DNA from: Dryas octopetala
Taxonomy: Eukaryota; Streptophyta; Magnoliopsida; Rosales; Rosaceae
Direction: 5' to 3'
Assembly: GCA_963921425.1 (NCBI GenBank)
Contig: OY992832.1
Coordinates: 27,121,489-27,185,488, forward strand
DNA length: 64,000 bases
Shown: positions 56,861 through 64,000 of the stretch, piece after piece
Position numbering within the stretch: the stretch's first letter is position 1
Layout of the letters: each line of letters begins with the position of its first letter
Program-made: the position numbers and the translations under genes
The notes under the pieces: model-generated
The model's input: only the letters and a program-made list of their open reading frames with translations
Told to the model about the DNA's origin: nothing
Databases searched by the model: none

Positions 56861-59110
56861 CACCCCCAAACTTAGACTTTGCTAGTCCTCGAGCAAAGAA
56901 AATAAAGAAAAACACTCAAAGACTCAAAAACAAACTAACTAACTTTCCCAACAACTGATATCATGAGTATGACCAACAATAACATAGTAAAGCAAGGCAT
57001 ATATAACATTTATTCTTCAAATTCTAATACTGCTTCAAATAACATACCTTACTCCTCCATTGTGCATATAGGTCATTCTCTTCATAACCCAAGTGTTGGT
57101 TGGACAAGCAAGAAATAAATCAACATATACAAAATAGATTCAACTCCAATCCTCACCAAGGCATACCCTCAACAATAAAGCACTCAAGAATTGGGTTGAA
57201 TTTTGCACTCAAAAGATATATGAGAGAAGTTATGTAATCAAAGAAAAGTAGCTCACATATTAACATGAAAGATAGGCACATTTGAAAGGAAACAAGATCT
57301 CAAGGAAGGAAAAATCAAAACACTTGAAATAAAATCAATAACCATAAGCTCCCTTCCCTCCTAGACTCCACATTAAGAACTGCACTTCTCTTAAAATCAA
57401 TTAGGGCTTCATAGGGGTTATAATGAAGGCTTAGGGTAAGGTATGATATTGAAATGGAAGGGATAAACAAAGGGCTATAAACTATGGAATTGCAAGAACA
57501 ATAGAACATTCTGAGGCATACCTTGCTTCTTTGCACATCATAGCTTGAACTTGAACACTTTTGTCCACTTCTTCTTTTGAAACCGTCCCTACTATTTCTT
57601 ACTTTCTTTTTATTTTTCTTTTTTTCTTTTTGGGGCACGGTGTACATACAATCTCAGCACATTTTTGTATAAGCTATGCATTTTCATTTCTTTTCCACCT
57701 CAATCAATATGTAAAACACATTGCAATACCATAATAGGGTAAAACGAGTAAAAGGGGTATAGCACCCCCAAACTTAGGGTTTGGGTATATAGTATGGGTA
57801 AACAAAGAAAAAGCTATGAGGCTCAAAAGGGTTAACTAGGGATAAAACACATAAGGGTTGGCTTTTTAGGCTATAGGCAAAACAAACATGGCCTAAAATC
57901 ATCTTCTAAGATTCATGTAGTTATAAACATGCTTTGCCTAGAATAAGAAAGAAGTTCTAGTTCATTGATTCAAAAATATATACATTTCAAGCATTTGATC
58001 AAAAACAATGAGATCATACAACGACTTGAATAACGAGAAAAGAATAGAGTCATGTACAACACTCGCGAAATGAAGGACAAGGCTCAAAACTTCACATGGG
58101 TCACATAAGTCTACTCTAAGATGCATATGAATTACTAAATCATGCAAATCACAACTCAAGTTCATGAAAATAAGGCCCAATCACATAGAATCATAAAATA
58201 GGTTATGGAACAATATTAGAAAAAGAAGAATACATATCATAGACACAATGCTAAACATGCTTCTCAAAAGTCATAAACAATCAATCAACTTGTTGGGGAC
58301 TCAAAAACTAACCAAAACACACAAAAGACTCAACTCACTTTAAAAACAATGTTGCAACAAAGTTCTAAAGATTCAATTCTATCATTAGGGTGGAATGAAT
58401 TTTAGAAAATTGCATTTTGATGTGGGATTTGACTCCCTAAGTTTTAAAAAAAAAGAAACAAAACCTCTTTTTTTTTTTTTCTTTTTTTTTTTTAAATGCC
58501 CTAGAGGACCGGACCTCTAAAGCCAAAACGAATTTTTTTTTATTTTTTATTTTTTTCAAAATTTAAAAACTAAAAACCTAATAAACAAGCTACGACACCA
58601 TTGCTTTCCCCCCAAACTTAAATGATACATTGCCCTCAATGTATACAAATTAAATGCATGAATGCTCAAAATAAGCAATAGGGAAATTGCAACCAAATAA
58701 ACACACAAATGAAATAAGACGGTCAAATGAAGCAAGAATAGAGGAATTGTTTACTTGCGGATGCAAGTTGGACACTCCAAGTGTAGGCGCGGCCTCCTTG
58801 GTCTCTATTGATCTCTTGGATTCTTGAAAAAGCTTGGGTTGCCTTCCAATTAGCGCTTGATTTACTGTCTTTCAGCCTGACATTGCCATTCCTCTACTTG
58901 CGTCTTCTCTTCCTCTTTCTCCCATTGTTACTCTAGGCATCTACAAAAGCAAACACCAAATCAGTAGAGAATATGCTTGTAAAGTCATGCCATTTATTTA
59001 AACTAAAAACTAACCAAAAACAAATCTAACTAATATATCCTAATTCTAATGATTAATCAAATCAATTCATTGATATTAGACACCATTCCCCGGCAACGGC
59101 GCCAAAAACT
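56861..59110 (-). other. Array internal region 4
   Basis: 2250 bp, noncoding. Stem-loop at 58625-58644, primer site at 59087-59104. It shares the TTGCCTTCCAA variant (near 58840) with internal region 3 and has the longest T-tract. Confidence 0.92.
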
Positions 59111-61470
59111 TGTTGAATGTTTTCTTAGAACAAAATAAACATCTATTTCATTCCAAGTATACTCGCAAGTGCACGAATCGCATCAGTAGCAAAGCGTACA
59201 AGCACGAGGTCGATCCCACAGGGAATGGTTAATACACAACAAATCAATTCAATTAATCAATAGAATAACTAAATGGGGGGTTTTGGAAGATGAAAACACA
59301 CGCACATATCACCACACGCACACACCCTTTATTCTATCTTGCAATGTTAAGTTTTCAGTTTCAAATCAGATAAGCATGCAATAACCATCCAAGGCTAATG
59401 ACAGTTAATTTGAACACAACATATTAAAGTTTGACTGCTAAAAAGGTTTGGCTAGTTACTTTCTCGCAATTGTTCTCCTAATGCATAAACTAAGAGCTTC
59501 TTGGGCCTTCCTTAGCCAGTTAACCTACATGTTCCCTAGTTCAAGCTAAGGCAGCTGTTACCCATGTAGGAGTCATTAAGATTTGTGAGAATGTCAAACA
59601 TGCACAACATATAAGCTTTGACTATTTCCTTATAGAGGTCGCCCAACCCCACTACCAAGAATAATCCCTTATTCCCTTGTTACTTGTGGTTTAGTGTCTT
59701 TGACTATTTCACAGCTAAACCTAACAAATAAACTAGATGCAATTACCCTAAGGTGGCCAGTCAAAGGATGCAAACAACTAGTGACGGGTTCAAATAGATA
59801 GTGGAAATTTAATACGTGCAAACATCAAACTAACAGACCAAGAGACGGATAAACGATTTGTTAAAGCATGCAAATCCAATAATCAACCTACAACTAACAT
59901 GCAAGATAGAATAAATAAACTTACATAATTAAAATAGAAAAGAAAATCAGAATAATATAAATAAATTCCCAATCCATGTTGGAAAGCAAACTAATTAAAC
60001 AAAACAATTAAAAACTAGAATTCCAAAAGAAAAACAAAGAGAACATCCTTAGAGAGTGGCAGCGGCGGCGGCACAAGGTGGCAGCAGCGGGGGCACAAGG
60101 TGGCAGCAGCGGCACAAGGTGGCAGCGGCTCGACTCCTTCCTCCTCCTTCGGTTCAGCAGAAAAATAAAGAAAGAGAGATGATGGTGGCTGCGGCAAGAG
60201 AAGATAAATAATGGGAGCTGCTAGGGTTCCTAGGATGCGTGAGAAAAGAAAGAGAAAGAAAGGAGGCTAGGGTGTTGGCGGCTACAAGAGAGAGAGACTA
60301 GGCTAGGGTTTCTGAAATTTCAGAGAGGAGCTCCTTTGAGTTATAAAGATGTATTTATAGAGGAGAGTGAGGCTGAGATTTCTCCTTCTCTTCAATGTGG
60401 GATAAGTACATTCCTTGCACACCAAGACTTATAATTTTCGGCCAAACATGGGCCTTGGCTGATTTGGGCTCTTTTTGGGCGTAACTCCGTTTTCAGCTCG
60501 CGGAATTGCTGCGCTACCTCCACTAAAATGACCATATCTTGAGCTAGAAAACTCGGAATCAAAATCCGTAAAATTCCCTGCGAAGCTAACAACCGTATCT
60601 TTCCAACCATATATGGCATGCTACCTGATTCGTTCTGGAGAATTACAGAATTTCTGTCGAAATTGGTGCTCTATTTTTCAGGGTTTTGACTTCTTTTTCA
60701 GCTAGGATTCCTTGGGCTTTCTCTTTGTAGGCGTGATGGGCTTTAGGGATGCATGGCTTGCATGGCTTGGGCTCTAGAGTTGGCGCATGGCTTGCATGGC
60801 ATGCGCATGCATGCATGGGCTGCCACCTCACCGTTCTTGTGGATTTCGACTTCACCTAGGCCCAAAGCCCAATTGACTTCATGACATGATATGGTTGACC
60901 CTTTACCATTGACTTTGACTTCCAATTTTACCCCTCTCTTCCTCTTGGATTCGAATTCATTCCTCCATCTGATTCCATGGATGTCCACCACCTTCTAGAA
61001 GCTTCTGGAACCTTGACTTGATTGAGTTGACTTTGACCAACCTTTCCTAGTCCAACTAGGATTTCTTGTAAATGAAAGATTCCTTATCCATTTTGACTTC
61101 TCGTAATGACCATATTGCCCCTGGAGTCTCCTAGTGTCATTAGGTCTCCTTTCCCTAGTAGGGTTAGGTTTCCTAGTTCAACCAGGAATTCCTTTTCCAA
61201 TCAGGATTTCTCATTTCTGGCTCGACAATGATGGTTCTGGACTTGATGTTTCCTAGTGTGACTAGGAATCCTCATTTGACTAGGATTTCAGCTCTTTTCC
61301 TAGTTTGACCAGGAAATGTCCCAAAACGGCTCCATTTGCTCCTATTTCCCATTTATGCTTCATTCGACCTAAAAACACAAAAACAAGACAACAGACACAA
61401 AAAGATCGAGTTCTAACACTCTAGGTTAGGGAGTTAGTATCATAAAATAGCGTAAAATGAACACTCATCA
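59111..61470 (-). repeat. Array LTR 5
   Basis: 2360 bp, shorter than its siblings because the GGCACAAGGTGGCAG minisatellite (about 60056-60129) has one unit fewer. TATA-like box at 60352-60359, block at 60425-60665. A few private differences lie near 60591, 60940 and 61349. Confidence 0.93.
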
Positions 61471-63717
61471 CACCCCCAAACTTAGACTTTGCTAGTCCTC
61501 GAGCAAAGAAAATAAAGAAAAACACTCAAAGACTCAAAAACAAACTAACTAACTTTCCCAACAATTGATATCATGAGTATGACCAACAATAACATAGTAA
61601 AGCAAGGCATATATAACATTTATTCTTCAAATTCTAATACTGCTTCAAATAACATACCTTACTCCTCCATTGTGCATATAGGTCATTCTCTTCATAACCC
61701 AAGTGTTGGTTGGACAAGCAAGAAATAAATCAACATATACAAAATAGATTCAACTCCAATCCTCACCAAGGCATACCCTCAACAATAAAGCACTCAAGAA
61801 TTGGGTTGAATTTTGCACTCAAAAGATATATGAGAGAAGTTATGTAATCAAAGAAAAGTAGCTCACATATTAACATGAAAGATAGGCACATTTGAAAGGA
61901 AACAAGATCTCAAGGAAGGAAAAATCAAAACACTTGAAATAAAATCAATAACCATAAGCTCCCTTCCCTCCTAGACTCCACATTAAGAACTGCACTTCTC
62001 TTAAAATCAATTAGGGCTTCATAGGGGTTATAATGAAGGCTTAGGGTAAGGTATGATATTGAAATGGAAGGGATAAACAAAGGGCTATAAACTATGGAAT
62101 TGCAAGAACAATAGAACATTCTGAGGCATACCTTGCTTCTTTGCACATCATAGCTTGAACTTGAACACTTTTGTCCACTTCTTCTTTTGAAACCGTCCCT
62201 ACTATTTCTTACTTTCTTTTTATTTTTCTTTTTTTCTTTTTGGGGCACGGTGTACATACAATCTCAGCACATTTTTGTATAAGCTATGCATTTTCATTTC
62301 TTTTCCACCTCAATCAATATGTAAAACACATTGCAATACCATAATAGGGTAAAACGAGTAAAAGGGGTATAGCACCCCCAAACTTAGGGTTTGGGTATAT
62401 AGTATGGGTAAACAAAGAAAAAGCTATGAGGCTCAAAAGGGTTAACTAGGGATAAAACACATAAGGGTTGGCTTTTTAGGCTATAGGCAAAACAAACATG
62501 GCCTAAAATCATCTTCTAAGATTCATGTAGTTATAAACATGCTTTGCCTAGAATAAGAAAGAAGTTCTAGTTCATTGATTCAAAAATATATACATTTCAA
62601 GCATTTGATCAAAAACAATGAGATCATACAACGACTTGAATAACGAGAAAAGAATAGAGTCATGTACAACACTCGCGAAATGAAGGACAAGGCTCAAAAC
62701 TTCACATGGGTCACATAAGTCTACTCTAAGATGCATATGAATTACTAAATCATGCAAATCACAACTCAAGTTCATGAAAATAAGGCCCAATCACATAGAA
62801 TCATAAAATAGGTTATGGAACAATATTAGAAAAAGAAGAATACATATCATAGACACAATGCTAAACATGCTTCTCAAAAGTCATAAACAATCAATCAACT
62901 TGTTGGGGACTCAAAAACTAACCAAAACACACAAAAGACTCAACTCACTTTAAAAACAATGTTGCAACAAAGTTCTAAAGATTCAATTCTATCATTAGGG
63001 TGGAATGAATTTTAGAAAATTGCATTTTGATGTGGGATTTGACTCCCTAAGTTTTAAAAAAAAAGAAACAAAACCTCTTTTTTTTTTTTCTTTTTTTTTT
63101 AAATGCCCTAGAGGACCGGACCTCTAAAGCCAAAACGAATTTTTTTTTATTTTTTATTTTTTTCAAAATTTAAAAACTAAAAACCTAATAAACAAGCTAC
63201 GACACCATTGCTTTCCCCCCAAACTTAAATGATACATTGCCCTCAATGTATACAAATTAAATGCATGAATGCTCAAAATAAGCAATAGGGAAATTGCAAC
63301 CAAATAAACACACAAATGAAATAAGACGGTCAAATGAAGCAAGAATAGAGGAATTGTTTACTTGCGGATGCAAGTTGGACACTCCAAGTGTAGGCGCGGC
63401 CTCCTTGGTCTCTATTGATCTCTTGGATTCTTGAAAAAGCTTGGGTTGCCTCCCAATTAGCGCTTGATTTACTGTCTTTCAGCCTGACATTGCCATTCCT
63501 CTACTTGCGTCTTCTCTTCCTCTTTCTCCCATTGTTACTCTAGGCATCTACAAAAGCAAACACCAAATCAGTAGAGAATATGCTTGTAAAGTCATGCCAT
63601 TTATTTAAACTAAAAACTAACCAAAAACAAATCTAACTAATATATCCTAATTCTAATGATTAATCAAATCAATTCATTGATATTAGACACCATTCCCCGG
63701 CAACGGCGCCAAAAACT
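61471..63717 (-). other. Array internal region 5
   Basis: 2247 bp, noncoding. Stem-loop at 63232-63251, primer site at 63694-63711. It does not carry the TTGCCTTCCAA variant of regions 3 and 4. Confidence 0.92.
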
Positions 63718-64000
63718 TGTTGAATGTTTTCTTAGAACAAAATAAACATCTATTTCATTCCAAGTATACTCGCAAGTGCACGAATCGCATCAGTAGCAAA
63801 GCGTACAAGCACGAGGTCGATCCCACAGGGAATGGTTAATACACAACAAATCAATTCAATTAATCAATAGAATAACTAAATGGGGGGTTTTGGAAGATGA
63901 AAACACACGCACATATCACCACACGCACACACCCTTTATTCTATCTTGCAATGTTAAGTTTTCAGTTTCAAATCAGATAAGCATGCAATAACCATCCAAG
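63718..64000 (-). repeat. Array LTR 6 (partial, window edge)
   Basis: The first 283 bp on the plus strand, that is the U5 end, of a sixth LTR. It has the CACATATCACC variant typical of LTRs 2-5. The array continues beyond the window. Confidence 0.92.

Larger units (their letters stand above)
39618..64000 (-). repeat. Head-to-tail array of LTR plus internal units, period about 4.62 kb
   Basis: LTRs start at 40608, 45228, 49854, 54482, 59111 and 63718, giving periods of 4620, 4626, 4628, 4629 and 4607 bp. Between LTRs lie internal regions of 2241-2250 bp. All units point the same way (minus) and neighbouring units share one LTR. Identity is very high: by eye about ten differences between the first two 2379-bp LTRs and fewer among later ones. 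Period differences come from poly-T tract lengths, a 4-bp indel and minisatellite copy number. The array runs off the right edge, so its size is unknown. It is gag-less and pol-less throughout. Confidence 0.95.

Overview
This window looks like plant nuclear heterochromatin, probably pericentromeric. I find no host gene, rRNA or tRNA gene. Nearly every base belongs to nested Ty3/gypsy LTR retrotransposons of the Athila lineage or to a degenerate satellite of about 150 bp. The plant assignment rests on three things: the Athila-type Gag and Pol sequences, a primer binding site complementary to the 3' end of plant tRNA-Asp, and LTRs rich in plant promoter words. The species cannot be told from the sequence; a eudicot is plausible.

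Layout. 1-7764: element A (minus strand), a gag-only Athila derivative whose gag is split by a plus-strand solo LTR (2314-4451) with a perfect 5-bp target duplication. 7765-9587: part of an older LTR into which A inserted. 9588-10363: plus-strand pol fragment. 10364-11267: unclassified LTR-like DNA with a short tandem repeat. 11268-20452: element G (minus strand), with a different 1.65-kb LTR, a 3' noncoding region and an RT-RNase H-integrase pol fossil, split by a solo LTR (17785-20155). 20453-25508: three LTR fragments of different subfamilies joined end to end. 25509-29216: the satellite, split by a solo LTR (26580-28987). 29217-33522: the 3' half of element E. 33523-39617: element B (minus strand), with a 3' LTR fragment, an open gag-protease frame and the beginning of its 5' LTR.

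39618-64000: the most striking part, a head-to-tail array of LTR plus short internal region, period about 4.62 kb, at least five periods long, nearly identical throughout and running off the right edge. Each unit keeps the LTR, tRNA-Asp primer site, purine tracts and a conserved stem-loop but no gag or pol. It is both a tandem repeat and a chain of non-autonomous retrotransposons sharing LTRs.

Taken together the window shows grades of one lineage: a pol-bearing member (G), gag-only members (A, B) and a gag-less member (the array). Enzymes from full-length relatives would have moved the shorter forms; this is inferred from family biology and not shown by the sequence. The shared noncoding parts are unusually structured: a U3 cluster of 15-bp palindromes, W-boxes, telo-box, site II and RY words, several polypurine-like tracts, and a stem-loop with a compensatory base-pair change between subfamilies.
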